DNA from: Eubacterium sp.
GTDB lineage: Bacteria > Bacillota > Clostridia > Lachnospirales > Lachnospiraceae
Length of the DNA: 47,996 nt
Assembly (NCBI GenBank): GCA_016292095.1
Contig: JAEFAB010000006.1
Span: forward strand, 1 to 47,996
Direction of reading: 5' to 3'
Positions 15,748-24,042 of the stretch are shown here, one piece after another. Each line of letters begins with the position of its first letter. Positions within the stretch are counted from its first letter, which is position 1. The notes beneath the pieces are model-generated. The model had not been told where the DNA came from. It was given only the letters and a program-made list of their open reading frames with translations, and did not search any database. A program made the translations under genes and the position numbers.

Positions 15748-16530
15748 ATGAAAAAACTTGTAGTAGTGACACTGGTATTAGTAATTGTTTTTTCTGCATT
15801 TATAGCGTGCAGGTTCATAGGCGGAGGGAAAGGAAGTGATACCATTGAAGATGGTGTTTTGGTTGTGGCGACCAGTGCGGATTTCCCACCTTATGAGTAC
15901 ATTGAAAATGATCAGTTCAAAGGAATTGATATTGAAATTGCAAAAAGAATAGGAGAGAAGCTGGGACTTCGGGTACAGTTTTGTGACATGAAGTTTAAAG
16001 CAGTTCTGGATGCTGTTTCCAAGAAGGATGCAGACATTGGGATTGCTGGGATTTCTGTTACGGATGAACGTAAGAAAGTGGTAAACTTTTCTAAACCATA
16101 TACGACAGACGTTCAGGTGATTGTGGTACGATATGGTTCCAGAATTAAAAGTGCAAACGATCTCTTCGAAAAAGACTCTTACCATAAAGTGGGAGTGCAA
16201 ACAGGAACTACCGGTGATATTTATTGTTCTGATGATATTGAAGATTCAGGATTGGGTGTGGTAGAACGATACAATGCAGGAGAGAGTGCAATCGCAGCGT
16301 TGCTGGATGGAAAAATAGACTGTGTTGTGATTGATAAAGAGCCGGCAAAGGCTTTTGTCGAAAAGAATAACGGACTGATTATTTTAGAAAGTACTTATGC
16401 GAAGGAAGATTACTCCATTGCTATTCGAAAGAAAAATAAGAAACTGAAAAAGAAGGTTGATTTGGCTTTGGAAGAGTTAAAAGAAGAGGGGGTAATCGAT
16501 AAAATTGTTGATGAGTACATCAACGATTAA
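15748..16530 (+). CDS. Amino-acid ABC transporter substrate-binding protein (SBP_bac_3)
   Basis: The protein is 260 aa with AGGAGGGACATTT before the ATG. The N-terminal signal MKKLVVVTLVLVIVFSAFIAC has a lipobox-like Cys, so it is probably a membrane-anchored lipoprotein. The mature part shows the family-3 pattern: VVATSADFPPYEYIEND, FKGIDIEIAKRIGEKLG, GIAGISVTDERKKVVNFSKPY and VGVQTGTTGD. It probably binds a polar amino acid. No permease or ATPase gene is adjacent, so it either serves a distant transporter or senses amino acids. Confidence 0.88.
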   Translation: MKKLVVVTLVLVIVFSAFIACRFIGGGKGSDTIEDGVLVVATSADFPPYEYIENDQFKGIDIEIAKRIGEKLGLRVQFCDMKFKAVLDAVSKKDADIGIAGISVTDERKKVVNFSKPYTTDVQVIVVRYGSRIKSANDLFEKDSYHKVGVQTGTTGDIYCSDDIEDSGLGVVERYNAGESAIAALLDGKIDCVVIDKEPAKAFVEKNNGLIILESTYAKEDYSIAIRKKNKKLKKKVDLALEELKEEGVIDKIVDEYIND

Positions 16531-16595
16531 AAATGTTTGATATTTTCTTTTTACAAAAGAATTTATTATATATTTTTATACAAGGAGAAAGAAAC

Positions 16596-17576
16596 ATGAT
16601 TAGAGTAGGTATTGCAGGGTATGGAAACCTTGGACGTGGCGTAGAATGCGCTATTAGCAAAAGTGATGACATGGAATTGGTAGGAGTATTCTCAAGAAGA
16701 GATCCTTCCACAGTAAAAACTGTCACAGACGTAGCAGTATTTTCCATGGATGAAATTGAATCAAAGAAAGACGATATTGATGTATTAATTCTGTGTGGTG
16801 GTAGTGCAAATGATTTGCCAACACAGACACCGGAAATGGCGAAATACTTCAATGTAATTGATAGTTTTGATACACACGCAAAAATTCCTGAACATTTCGC
16901 AAATGTAGATAAGGCTTGTCAGGAAAACGGTCATATCGGAATTATTTCCGTAGGTTGGGATCCGGGAATGTTCTCATTAAACAGACTTTATGCACAGGCT
17001 ATTTTACCAAACGGAAAAGATTATACTTTCTGGGGTAAAGGTGTTAGCCAGGGACATTCAGATGCAATCAGAAGAATTGAAGGTGTTCTTGATGCAAGAC
17101 AGTATACAATTCCAGTAGAAGCAGCTTTGGAAAGTGTTCGTAAGGGAGAAAATCCTGAACTTACAACAAGAGAAAAACATACAAGAGAATGTTTCGTTGT
17201 AGCAGCAGAAGGTGCAGATCTTGATAAGATTGAAAATGATATTAAGACAATGCCAAACTATTTTGCAGACTACGATACAACAGTACATTTTATCAGCCAG
17301 GAAGAATTAGACAGAGACCATGCAGGAATTCCTCATGGTGGTGTTGTTCTTAGAAGCGGAAGCACAGGATTCAACAATGAAAACAAGCATGTCATTGAAT
17401 ACAAGCTCACATTGGATTCCAATCCTGAATTTACATCAAGCGTATTAATTGCATATGCAAGAGCAGCGTTCCGTCTTCAGCAGGAAGGACAGAAGGGATG
17501 TAAGACAGTATTTGATATTGCACCGGCATATTTGCATGCAGCATCCGGTGATGAATTAAGAAAGAATTTACTGTAA
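16596..17576 (+). CDS. ddh: Meso-diaminopimelate D-dehydrogenase
   Basis: The start is at 16596 after CAAGGAGAAAGAAAC; the in-frame ATG at 16533 has no ribosome binding site. The protein is 326 aa, the usual length. The N-terminal Rossmann motif is GIAGYGNLGRGVECA, followed by VFSRRDP (NADPH 2'-phosphate contact), CGGSANDLP, DSFDTH, GWDPGMFSLNR and KGVSQGHSDAIRRI. These are signature segments of Ddh. It makes meso-DAP in one reductive amination step from tetrahydrodipicolinate, feeding lysine and peptidoglycan synthesis. No lysine riboswitch fits in the 65-bp gap upstream. Confidence 0.95.
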   Translation: MIRVGIAGYGNLGRGVECAISKSDDMELVGVFSRRDPSTVKTVTDVAVFSMDEIESKKDDIDVLILCGGSANDLPTQTPEMAKYFNVIDSFDTHAKIPEHFANVDKACQENGHIGIISVGWDPGMFSLNRLYAQAILPNGKDYTFWGKGVSQGHSDAIRRIEGVLDARQYTIPVEAALESVRKGENPELTTREKHTRECFVVAAEGADLDKIENDIKTMPNYFADYDTTVHFISQEELDRDHAGIPHGGVVLRSGSTGFNNENKHVIEYKLTLDSNPEFTSSVLIAYARAAFRLQQEGQKGCKTVFDIAPAYLHAASGDELRKNLL

Positions 17577-17590
17577 TATTCTTGAAAAAT

Positions 17591-17624
17591 AAAAGTTGGT
17601 AGAAAAATCTGCCAACTTTTTTCA
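17591..17624 (+). terminator. Terminator after ddh
   Basis: A 13-bp stem (17591-17603 with 17608-17620, one G-U pair) with an AAAA loop ends in TTTTTT. Confidence 0.9.
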
Positions 17625-17630
17625 TGTTTT

Positions 17631-17656
17631 TGTAACCTCTTTCAATTCATTACGAG
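17631..17656 (+). promoter_or_regulatory. ECF-type promoter upstream of the ECF sigma gene
   Basis: TGTAACC (17631-17637) and CGAG (17653-17656) are 15 bp apart, that is AAC-N16-CG. This is the classic ECF promoter shape (AAC in -35, CG in -10). It lies 30 bp before the ATG, suggesting that the sigma factor drives its own operon. Confidence 0.6.
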
Positions 17657-17686
17657 ATAATAGACAGAACACCAAAAGGAGATTCC

Positions 17687-18244
17687 ATGGAAGATAACAA
17701 AATTATTGAATTGTTCTGGCAAAGGGATGATTTAGCAATAATAGAAACAAAAAAGAAATTTGGCAGACTATGTTTTCAGATAGGGAAAAATATTACGGGG
17801 AGCGTGGAAGACGCTGAGGAAATAGAAAATGAAACGTATCTGAGACTATGGAATATTATTCCACCGGAAAAACCGGATTTTCTGAAAAGTTTTGTGTGTA
17901 GAATTGCGAAGAACATCTCGATTGATAGAGCAAGATATAATCAGGCAAATAAAAGAAAACAGAATGAAGTAATACCAGTGGAAGAAGTGGCCGATATTTT
18001 ATCCGGAAAGGAAACGCCGGAAAATCTTTATGAGCAAAAAGAAACTTCAGAGTATATTAGTGATTTTTTACGTTTACAAAAGACGGAAGCAAGAAGATTT
18101 TTTATCCAAAGATACTGGTATTGTTTTTCTATCAGCGAAATTGCAAAAGCATTTGGTGTTTCAGAAAATAAAGTGAAGGTGACCTTGCACCGTGTTCGAA
18201 AAGACTTAAAAAAATATCTGGAGGCAAAGGGGGTAGTATTATGA
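17687..18244 (+). CDS. ECF RNA polymerase sigma factor
   Basis: The protein is 185 aa with AAAAGGAGATTCC before the ATG. Region 2 is at about residues 20-90 (GSVEDAEEIENETYLRLWNII, KSFVCRIAKNISIDRARY), and region 4 is at about 125-180 (FFIQRYWYCFSISEIAKAFGVSENKVKVTLHRVRKDLKKYL). There is no region 1 or 3, as expected for ECF. It forms an operon with a membrane anti-sigma-like protein (ATGA overlap) and a lipoprotein, behind its own candidate ECF promoter. Confidence 0.92.
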   Translation: MEDNKIIELFWQRDDLAIIETKKKFGRLCFQIGKNITGSVEDAEEIENETYLRLWNIIPPEKPDFLKSFVCRIAKNISIDRARYNQANKRKQNEVIPVEEVADILSGKETPENLYEQKETSEYISDFLRLQKTEARRFFIQRYWYCFSISEIAKAFGVSENKVKVTLHRVRKDLKKYLEAKGVVL

Positions 18245-18762
18245 GAAAAGATGAATTTTTAGAACTGATTCATAACATCGATGATGAACTCATAGAAGAA
18301 GCCACTGAACCTTGTCGGGCAGAAAAACGATGGAAAAAGAGCGTAATCCGTTATGGCTCCATAGCAGCTTGTGGAATAATCGCCTTGATGGGATATTTTA
18401 GTGTTGCACACATGAGAAGTGAACAAAAACATCCACATGACAATCCAACTGCTGAAGTTTCCCAAAGTGAGGAAAAGAGTACTTTTGAAAGCAATGCTTA
18501 TTATGGAAATGGTTCGGGAGAATTTTTCTTTAATAATTCGAAATACCACATTGTGAATAATCAGGATTATTTGATTTCCAATAATATGCCGCTTCAGGTA
18601 TCGGAAAATGATTTAGGGAAAAATCTTGCAAACAATATTTTTGATACCAATCATCAGAACGTGGGAAATATTTATCAGTTGAATTATTCCACAGATGAAA
18701 GTATGGTGGCGGTACAAAATGTTGACGGCACTTATTGTATTGCCGTAAAAGAGGAACAATAA
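18241..18762 (+). CDS. Membrane-bound anti-sigma-factor-like protein
   Basis: The protein is 173 aa, with the start overlapping the sigma-factor stop (ATGA). A cytoplasmic N-terminus of about 35 residues has an acidic helix (FLELIHNIDDELIEEAT) that could bind sigma, then comes one membrane segment (YGSIAACGIIALMGYFSV) and an extracytoplasmic domain of about 115 residues. I see no zinc-binding HxxxCxxC motif, so it is not a ZAS-type anti-sigma. The role is inferred from gene order. Signal sensing would occur outside the membrane. Confidence 0.75.
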   Translation: MRKDEFLELIHNIDDELIEEATEPCRAEKRWKKSVIRYGSIAACGIIALMGYFSVAHMRSEQKHPHDNPTAEVSQSEEKSTFESNAYYGNGSGEFFFNNSKYHIVNNQDYLISNNMPLQVSENDLGKNLANNIFDTNHQNVGNIYQLNYSTDESMVAVQNVDGTYCIAVKEEQ

Positions 18763-18792
18763 TCGGTGCGGGTTCCAGAAAAGAGGTTGAAT

Positions 18793-19350
18793 ATGAAGAA
18801 AATAATTGTTGTATTGATGGTGCTTTTTATTGGAGTAACCGGGTGTAAAAAGAATGATACGGAGATTTCCGGAAAAGGTTCTGGAACATTGACTAAAACT
18901 GCAAGAGAAATCCAAAGCCCGGATGTTGAATGGAAAGACGGAGTGATTGAACGGGGAGCAGGACGTCTGGATTCCTTTCTGAGAAATACCGAGTTGGGAA
19001 TAAGGGATGAACTACTGATTCAGGAAACATTTGTCAATGATGATGACAGTGGAACAGATACGTATTACATTGATTTAATCTACGATGGTAAGACCATTCG
19101 GGTTGTAGGAGGAGACAGCTTGGGAGAATGTCTTGCAGCAAAAGAGTCAGAAGTACCGGATTACAATCAATACAAATATTTGATTAAAAGAACCGGAAGG
19201 GGGGCCGGAAGTGAAAATCGGGAGGACGATATCAATTATTTTTTAGTAGATGACAATCGGTTAACCGCAGATGAAATATTTAAGAGTCAAATTTCGAACT
19301 CCAGTGATGATTTTTTACATGTCAGAATATTACTGATGTTATATAAATAA
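18793..19350 (+). CDS. Small lipoprotein of the ECF operon
   Basis: A GTG at 18766 is in frame, but the AAGAGGTTGA site and the signal sequence support 18793. The protein is 185 aa. The signal MKKIIVVLMVLFIGVTGC has a proper lipobox (VTGC), so the mature protein starts at the Cys. The rest is a soluble domain with acidic segments (NDDDSGTDTYYIDLIYDGKTI) that I do not recognise. As third gene behind sigma and anti-sigma, it may take part in signal sensing (inference). Confidence 0.78.
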   Translation: MKKIIVVLMVLFIGVTGCKKNDTEISGKGSGTLTKTAREIQSPDVEWKDGVIERGAGRLDSFLRNTELGIRDELLIQETFVNDDDSGTDTYYIDLIYDGKTIRVVGGDSLGECLAAKESEVPDYNQYKYLIKRTGRGAGSENREDDINYFLVDDNRLTADEIFKSQISNSSDDFLHVRILLMLYK

Positions 19351-19356
19351 AAAAAG

Positions 19357-19390
19357 ACCGGAATGAGAGGAAAACCTCTCTTCCGGTTTT
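19357..19390. terminator. Terminator after the ECF operon, facing the 61-aa gene
   Basis: Stem ACCGGAA-GAGAGG (19357-19370, one bulged T at 19364) pairs with 19375-19387 around an AAAA loop, followed by TTTTGTG; an A-run precedes it, so it can also work in reverse. Confidence 0.85.
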
Positions 19391-19393
19391 GTG

Positions 19394-19579
19394 TTATTCA
19401 GCACTGACCTGATTGGTGCGCTTTAATTCGCTCCAAAGTGCATCATGAAAAATCATTGCCAGTTTTTGCCAGTGTTTTCTCTGTTGTTTTTCTTCCAGTA
19501 GTTGTTTCTTTAGTAGTTCCAATTCATCTGTTATAACAGACAATTCATCAAGTACAAGCGTATTTTTTGCATTCTCCAT
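19394..19579 (-). CDS. Small coiled-coil protein (61 aa), unknown
   Basis: The start ATG follows GGGGGATTTTTGC on the minus strand, and a TATAAT-like -10 lies at 19624-19629 (minus). The sequence is almost fully helical: LDELSVITDELELLKKQLLEEKQQRKHW forms heptads, then a short aromatic stretch (MIFHDALWSELKR). The good ribosome binding site and its position between two terminators support a real gene. It has no recognised family. Confidence 0.55.
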   Translation of the reverse strand: MENAKNTLVLDELSVITDELELLKKQLLEEKQQRKHWQKLAMIFHDALWSELKRTNQVSAE

Positions 19580-19688
19580 CGCAAAAATCCCCCGTTAATT
19601 ATTTTAAATACCCGTACTGATTTATTATAAGCGATGCAGGAACTTTGTGTAATTTTTCCATCGAAAAAAATCGACTTAAACAGAAAAA

Positions 19689-19735
19689 AAGAGCCAAAGT
19701 GTAATGCGTTTTTTGCGCTTTCGACTTTAGCTCTT
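19689..19735 (-). terminator. Terminator of the wall amidase gene
   Basis: 12-bp arms at 19724-19735 and 19689-19700 (one mismatch), with an inner GCG/CGC stem, end in TTTTTTTCTG on the minus strand. Confidence 0.85.
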
Positions 19736-19740
19736 AAATT

Positions 19741-21138
19741 CTATCTTTTTTTCTTTGTCAGTTTTCCGCTTTTCTTGGAAAAATAATAATATTTGTGATT
19801 GATTCGTTGCCAACCGTAAAGCATAGCACCGGTTGTTTTGCCGAAGTAATACTTTTTCTTCTTATAAGTAACCCAGCCCTTTTTCATAACTCCTTTGGAG
19901 TTGAAATAGTATTTCTTTCCGAGAATGCTGACGATTTTATTGGTTTCCATCACGCCGGTTCCTTTGGAAAAATAGCGTTTTCCTTTGACGGTAAACCAAG
20001 AGGATTCCATAGCACCGGTGGAAGCGTTCAGGTAAAACTGATATTTTCCAACGGTTACAAAACCTTTCATCAGCTTTCCGTTGGATGGATTCATATAATA
20101 CCAATTTCCGTCTTCTTTAATCCATCCGGTAATTTTCTTTCCCTCGCTGTTGATATAGTAGGTAGATTTCCCTTTTTTAGAAAACTTTCCGGTAAATTGA
20201 TTTTCTTTTAAATTGTAGTAGGAAGCAATTGCATTGGCATCTGCAATTCCTAATTCTTTACGCTGTTTTTTTGTACTGAAATGATTGGCATAATCTGTTT
20301 TGCAGGTAACGTAACCGTGCTCAATAATAATGCTTGGAAGATTTAATAATACTCCGTTTCGAATAATGGAGTAGAAATCGGATTTCGCATGGTTTGGATA
20401 ACGGTCGGAACTCAGTTTGCGAAGCCAAAATCCTTCGCTCTTAATTCCCAGTTTTTGTAATTCCTTTAATGCCAGTTTTCCGAGAGCCTGGGTCTCGACG
20501 CGAACATTGTCGTGGTAGCCGGATTTATAGGCAGGCAATACCATGCAACCGCTTCTGTTGGAATTGTCATCGTAATTAATATGTAAGCTGACTAAGAAAT
20601 CAGCCTGTAAGCGTTTAGCAAAATAATTTCTGGAAAGAAGGCAATCGTTTAAAGATAAATGATTGCAACATGCTATCGTGGAGTGTGTCAGATACACCGT
20701 GACATTTCCGTAACGATTCAGTTCGTTTCGGCAATATTTTGCAATATCCAGTACGACCGCTTCCTCGTTCAGTCCGTTGGCAGAAGCACCATGATGAATG
20801 CTGCCGTGTCCCGGATCCAAAACGACAACTTTGGACTTTACAGGACTTAGTTTCGAAGCAATGTACGGAGAAACCGTCGTAGGTTCCTCGGTAGTCTCTT
20901 CTGTAGTTGTTGGTTCCGTTTCCGGTTCTGTAGTTGGTTCTTCAACCGTCGTAATTTCTTCTGTGGAAATTTCTTCCGTCGTATTTTCTTCCATGGTTTT
21001 TTGAACAACCGGAATTACTGTTTTTTCTATAGAAAGATCTGTTTCAGCGGCAGTGGTTGACACCGGATTTACGATCAGTGTCTCTATGGTAAGAATTGCT
21101 GCAAGAGCAAGTGATAATTTTCTGTATTGTAATTTCAT
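19741..21138 (-). CDS. N-acetylmuramoyl-L-alanine amidase with choline-binding-type repeats
   Basis: The start is set at 21138 (AAAGGAGACTTT upstream); the longer frame begins at 21180. The protein is 465 aa with a signal peptide (LSLALAAILTIETLIV), a Thr/Glu-rich linker (TTEEISTEEITTVEEP and more), then an Amidase_3 domain: LDPGHG (His), NEEAV (Glu), SLHIN (His) and IIEHGY (catalytic Glu). All zinc ligands are visible. After about residue 325 come seven repeats of the GWxxxxGxWYYxxxxGxMxxG type (CW_binding_1/GW style) that bind wall polymers. It cleaves the amide bond between MurNAc and the stem peptide outside the cell, in wall turnover or cell separation. Confidence 0.92.
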   Translation of the reverse strand: MKLQYRKLSLALAAILTIETLIVNPVSTTAAETDLSIEKTVIPVVQKTMEENTTEEISTEEITTVEEPTTEPETEPTTTEETTEEPTTVSPYIASKLSPVKSKVVVLDPGHGSIHHGASANGLNEEAVVLDIAKYCRNELNRYGNVTVYLTHSTIACCNHLSLNDCLLSRNYFAKRLQADFLVSLHINYDDNSNRSGCMVLPAYKSGYHDNVRVETQALGKLALKELQKLGIKSEGFWLRKLSSDRYPNHAKSDFYSIIRNGVLLNLPSIIIEHGYVTCKTDYANHFSTKKQRKELGIADANAIASYYNLKENQFTGKFSKKGKSTYYINSEGKKITGWIKEDGNWYYMNPSNGKLMKGFVTVGKYQFYLNASTGAMESSWFTVKGKRYFSKGTGVMETNKIVSILGKKYYFNSKGVMKKGWVTYKKKKYYFGKTTGAMLYGWQRINHKYYYFSKKSGKLTKKKR

Positions 21139-21188
21139 AAAGTCTCCTTTTTTTATTTGGTTTTTCCGTTCGAAAAACAATCAAAATC

Positions 21189-21218
21189 AATATAACAAAT
21201 GACGGGGAAGGGTGTCAA
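21189..21218 (-). promoter_or_regulatory. Promoter of the wall amidase gene
   Basis: On the minus strand TTGACA (21218-21213), an 18-bp spacer and TATATT (21194-21189) with an upstream TG (extended -10). It is back-to-back with the promoter at 21227-21255. Confidence 0.65.
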
Positions 21219-21226
21219 TGGTGTTT

Positions 21227-21255
21227 TTGATTTGTGTCGTAAAACGTGGTAGAAT
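21227..21255 (+). promoter_or_regulatory. Promoter of the S1-domain gene
   Basis: TTGATT (21227-21232), a 17-bp spacer and TAGAAT (21250-21255) lie 29 bp before the ATG. Confidence 0.6.
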
Positions 21256-21284
21256 AGACACATTATGAATTACGGAGGTTTATC

Positions 21285-22013
21285 ATGGAAGAAAAGAAGA
21301 CAGAAAAGATGGAAGACTTAGGACAGGCATTGGAAGAATCCTATGCATACATGGGAAACGGAGAGTATGATACAGATACGCTCATTGCCTGGGAAAAGAT
21401 TAACAAGTACAAAGAAACAGGAGAAATCCTTCCGGTAACAGTATCCGGCATTGTCAACAAAGGTGTGATTGCCCTGGTGGAAGGTGTTCGAGGCTTTATT
21501 CCTGTAAGCAGATTGGATATTAATCATGTGGAAGATACCAATGAATGGCTTGGAAAAGATATTCGTGTTCGTGTCATTGAAGCAGATATGGAAAAGAGCA
21601 AACTGGTTCTTTCAGCCAGAGAAATTTTAAGAGAAGAATCAGCAGCAGCAAGAAGAGCACAGAAAGAACTTGCTGTTTCCAAAATTGAAGTAGGCTCCAT
21701 TGTAGAAGGAACAGTGGACTCTTTACAGCCATATGGAGCATTTGTGGATTTAGGGGACAATGTAACAGGCCTTATTCATATTTCACAGCTTTCTTTGGAT
21801 CATATTAAATCACCGAAAGAAGTGGTTGAAGTAGGTCAGAAGGTACAGGCAAAAGTAATCAAAAATGAAGGCGGAAAAATCAGCTTGAGTATTCGTGATT
21901 TATTAGAAGAAAAACGCCAGAAAGAAGAAGAGGAAAACCGTAGCAATATTCCTGAAGTGGAAGAAATCGGAACTTCTTTGGGAAGTTTGTTAAGTGGATT
22001 GAAATTAGACTAA
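21285..22013 (+). CDS. S1 RNA-binding domain protein (two S1 domains)
   Basis: The protein is 242 aa with ACGGAGGTTTATC before the ATG. The first S1 domain is about residues 47-110 (VSGIVNKGVIALVEGVRGFIPVSRL), and the second about 134-205 (VGSIVEGTVDSLQPYGAFVDLGDNVTGLIHISQL). It resembles ribosomal protein S1 in part but is much shorter than S1 (usually four to six domains). Such short S1 proteins are common in Clostridia; a role in translation or mRNA binding is likely, but details are unknown. It is followed 18 bp later by an LRR protein gene. Confidence 0.88.
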   Translation: MEEKKTEKMEDLGQALEESYAYMGNGEYDTDTLIAWEKINKYKETGEILPVTVSGIVNKGVIALVEGVRGFIPVSRLDINHVEDTNEWLGKDIRVRVIEADMEKSKLVLSAREILREESAAARRAQKELAVSKIEVGSIVEGTVDSLQPYGAFVDLGDNVTGLIHISQLSLDHIKSPKEVVEVGQKVQAKVIKNEGGKISLSIRDLLEEKRQKEEEENRSNIPEVEEIGTSLGSLLSGLKLD

Positions 22014-22031
22014 AGATAAAGGGAAATGGAT

Positions 22032-23966
22032 ATGAAATATATGAAGAAATTATTGGGAGTGATTGTTGCATTGACGGTTGTTGTTACCGGAATTCCGACA
22101 GAATGCATTCAGGCAGAGTACCTGTATAATTCGGAGTATGCATATACCCTTACAGACGGCAATGTGACGATTAAGACATATCGAGGAAATGATACAGAAA
22201 TCGAAATCCCAAGCACGATTGACGGATATCCGGTTACGAAAATTGACGGATTGAATATGAATTTAACTGATACAACAAAGAGAATCAAAGTAACAATTCC
22301 GGAAGGCGTAAAGGAAATCGGTAAATTCGATTCGATAACTTCGAAATGCATACAGGAGATTACCATTCCTGAAAGTGTGGAAAAAATAGAAAAGAACGCC
22401 TTTAATTCTTGTGACAGATTGGAAATTATTCATTATAATGTCAGCAGCTCTAAGATGAATAGTGATTGGTTGTTTCTGGGCTGTGGGAGTATTAAAGAAG
22501 TCTATTTGGGTAGCAAGGTAAAAGTCATTGGAAACAATATGTTTCCAAGTGCCAGAATCAAAGAAATCACCATTCCCGAAAGCGTTGAGAAAATTGGAAC
22601 TCATGCATTTTCGTCTTGTAGTAAGTTGGAAACCGTGTATTTCAATGGGATTCATGTAGAAGATTGCGAAGATATTCCATTCGGTATGTCAGTAAACAAA
22701 GTTGTATTGGGAGATAAAGTCGAATATATCGGGAAAAATATGTTTAGTTACTTAAGCATTGAAAGTATTAACATTCCGGATTCTGTTAAAATGATTCGGT
22801 GCGGTGCCTTTGAAGATTGTCGTAAACTGAAGGAAGTTACAATACCCAAAAATCTTCAGGTAATTGAAAACGGTGCGTTTTATACATCGGATATAGAAAC
22901 AATAAATTATAATGCAATGAATGCAACGGCACAAAGGAGTGCGGATTCCGAAGACCAAAGTAAAGAAAATTATTTATTTTGTCTGAAAACGATGAATTTT
23001 GGAAATCAGGTTGAGTATTTAAATGGTTCGCTTTTTTCTTATACAAGTGTCAAAAACGTTGAATTTCCAAAGTCGTTAAAAGTAATCGGGAATGAAACAT
23101 TTAAAGGGTGCTTTGCATTGGAATATCTTTCCATTCCAAGTAATGTGGAAGAAATAAAGAAAGAGGCGTTTGGAAGTTGTGGTAGCTTGAAAGTTGTGGA
23201 AATCGATAATCCAACATGTAAGATTGATGAAGATGAAAATACCATATCTGACTCAGCAGTGATTGTTGGATATCAGGATTCAACAGCTCACGATTATGCC
23301 ATAGCACATAACAGAACGTTTATTCCTTTTGAATCAGATTGTCTGATGAAGAAAAAAATTTCTATCCAGGTAGATGAAAAAACATCTTCGGAAGAAATCG
23401 GAATGACTGACGATGAGATTTTTCAGAAATTAGAAAACTATAGTGTTTTAGATGGTAGTATTGTAACGGTAAATGAAGAAGGAACAATTTGCGGTGTTAC
23501 ATTGGGGAAGACAAAGATTATTTTAATGAATGAAGAAAAGACAGCATTGAAAATCTTTGAGGTTGAAGTAATTGGAAAAGAACCTGAAAAAGACACAACA
23601 ACAACATCTGAAACAACTACAAAGGAAGAAACCGTAGCAGAAGATACTTCAAAAGCAAGAAGTACGAAAAAACCTACGGTGCTGAAGTCAAGTAAGATTT
23701 TAAAAATTAAGGCAAAGAAAAAATCTTTAAAAATTTGTTGGAAGAAAGTAGCCGGAATTGGCGGATACCAGCTGCAGTACTCCAAAAACAAGAATTTTAA
23801 GAAGAAAAAAACGATTACCATTCGAACCGGTACAAGAACGTCTCAAACGATTAAGCGTTTGAACAGTAAGAAAATCTATTATGTTCGAATTTGTACCTAT
23901 CAGAAGATAGGCAAGAAAATCTTGAAATCCGCTTGGTCGAAAGTCAGACAGAAGAAAACAAAATAA
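22032..23966 (+). CDS. BspA-type leucine-rich-repeat surface protein with Fn3-like end
   Basis: Three ATGs lie close together (22026, 22032, 22041); the AAAGGGA spacing favours 22032, giving 644 aa. It has a signal peptide (LLGVIVALTVVVTG, cut near IQAEY), then LRR_5 repeats with the core EITIPESVEKIEKNAF..C..L across about residues 60-400. A Big_2-like stretch follows (EEGTICGVTLGKTKIILMNE), then a Thr/Glu linker (TTTTSETTTKEETVAE) and a basic Fn3-like C-terminal module. That module ends YYVRICTYQKIGKKIL, matching the end of the protein at 8729-9601. It is secreted or wall-associated. Adhesion is the usual suggestion for this family. Confidence 0.85.
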   Translation: MKYMKKLLGVIVALTVVVTGIPTECIQAEYLYNSEYAYTLTDGNVTIKTYRGNDTEIEIPSTIDGYPVTKIDGLNMNLTDTTKRIKVTIPEGVKEIGKFDSITSKCIQEITIPESVEKIEKNAFNSCDRLEIIHYNVSSSKMNSDWLFLGCGSIKEVYLGSKVKVIGNNMFPSARIKEITIPESVEKIGTHAFSSCSKLETVYFNGIHVEDCEDIPFGMSVNKVVLGDKVEYIGKNMFSYLSIESINIPDSVKMIRCGAFEDCRKLKEVTIPKNLQVIENGAFYTSDIETINYNAMNATAQRSADSEDQSKENYLFCLKTMNFGNQVEYLNGSLFSYTSVKNVEFPKSLKVIGNETFKGCFALEYLSIPSNVEEIKKEAFGSCGSLKVVEIDNPTCKIDEDENTISDSAVIVGYQDSTAHDYAIAHNRTFIPFESDCLMKKKISIQVDEKTSSEEIGMTDDEIFQKLENYSVLDGSIVTVNEEGTICGVTLGKTKIILMNEEKTALKIFEVEVIGKEPEKDTTTTSETTTKEETVAEDTSKARSTKKPTVLKSSKILKIKAKKKSLKICWKKVAGIGGYQLQYSKNKNFKKKKTITIRTGTRTSQTIKRLNSKKIYYVRICTYQKIGKKILKSAWSKVRQKKTK

Positions 23967-23977
23967 ACTATGATGAG

Positions 23978-24004
23978 GGGCTGAAATTTTCAGTCCCTTT
24001 CTTT
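23978..24004 (+). terminator. Terminator after the LRR gene
   Basis: Stem GGGGCTG (23978-23984) / CAGTCCC (23992-23998) with one G-U pair, and possible extension by AAA/TTT, is followed by TTTCTTTT. Confidence 0.75.
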
Positions 24005-24006
24005 TG

Positions 24007-24015
24007 TGTTAAAAT
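24007..24015 (+). promoter_or_regulatory. Extended -10 promoter of the propeller gene
   Basis: TGTTAAAAT (TG-n-TAAAAT) is 27 bp before the ATG at 24043, directly after the LRR terminator. Confidence 0.45.
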
Positions 24016-24042
24016 AGATTTAACAGAAAAAAGGAGAAAGGT

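Noticed and set aside
16531-16595. Lysine riboswitch before ddh
   Set aside because: Only 65 bp separate the genes, too short for a lysine riboswitch, and no terminator hairpin is present there.
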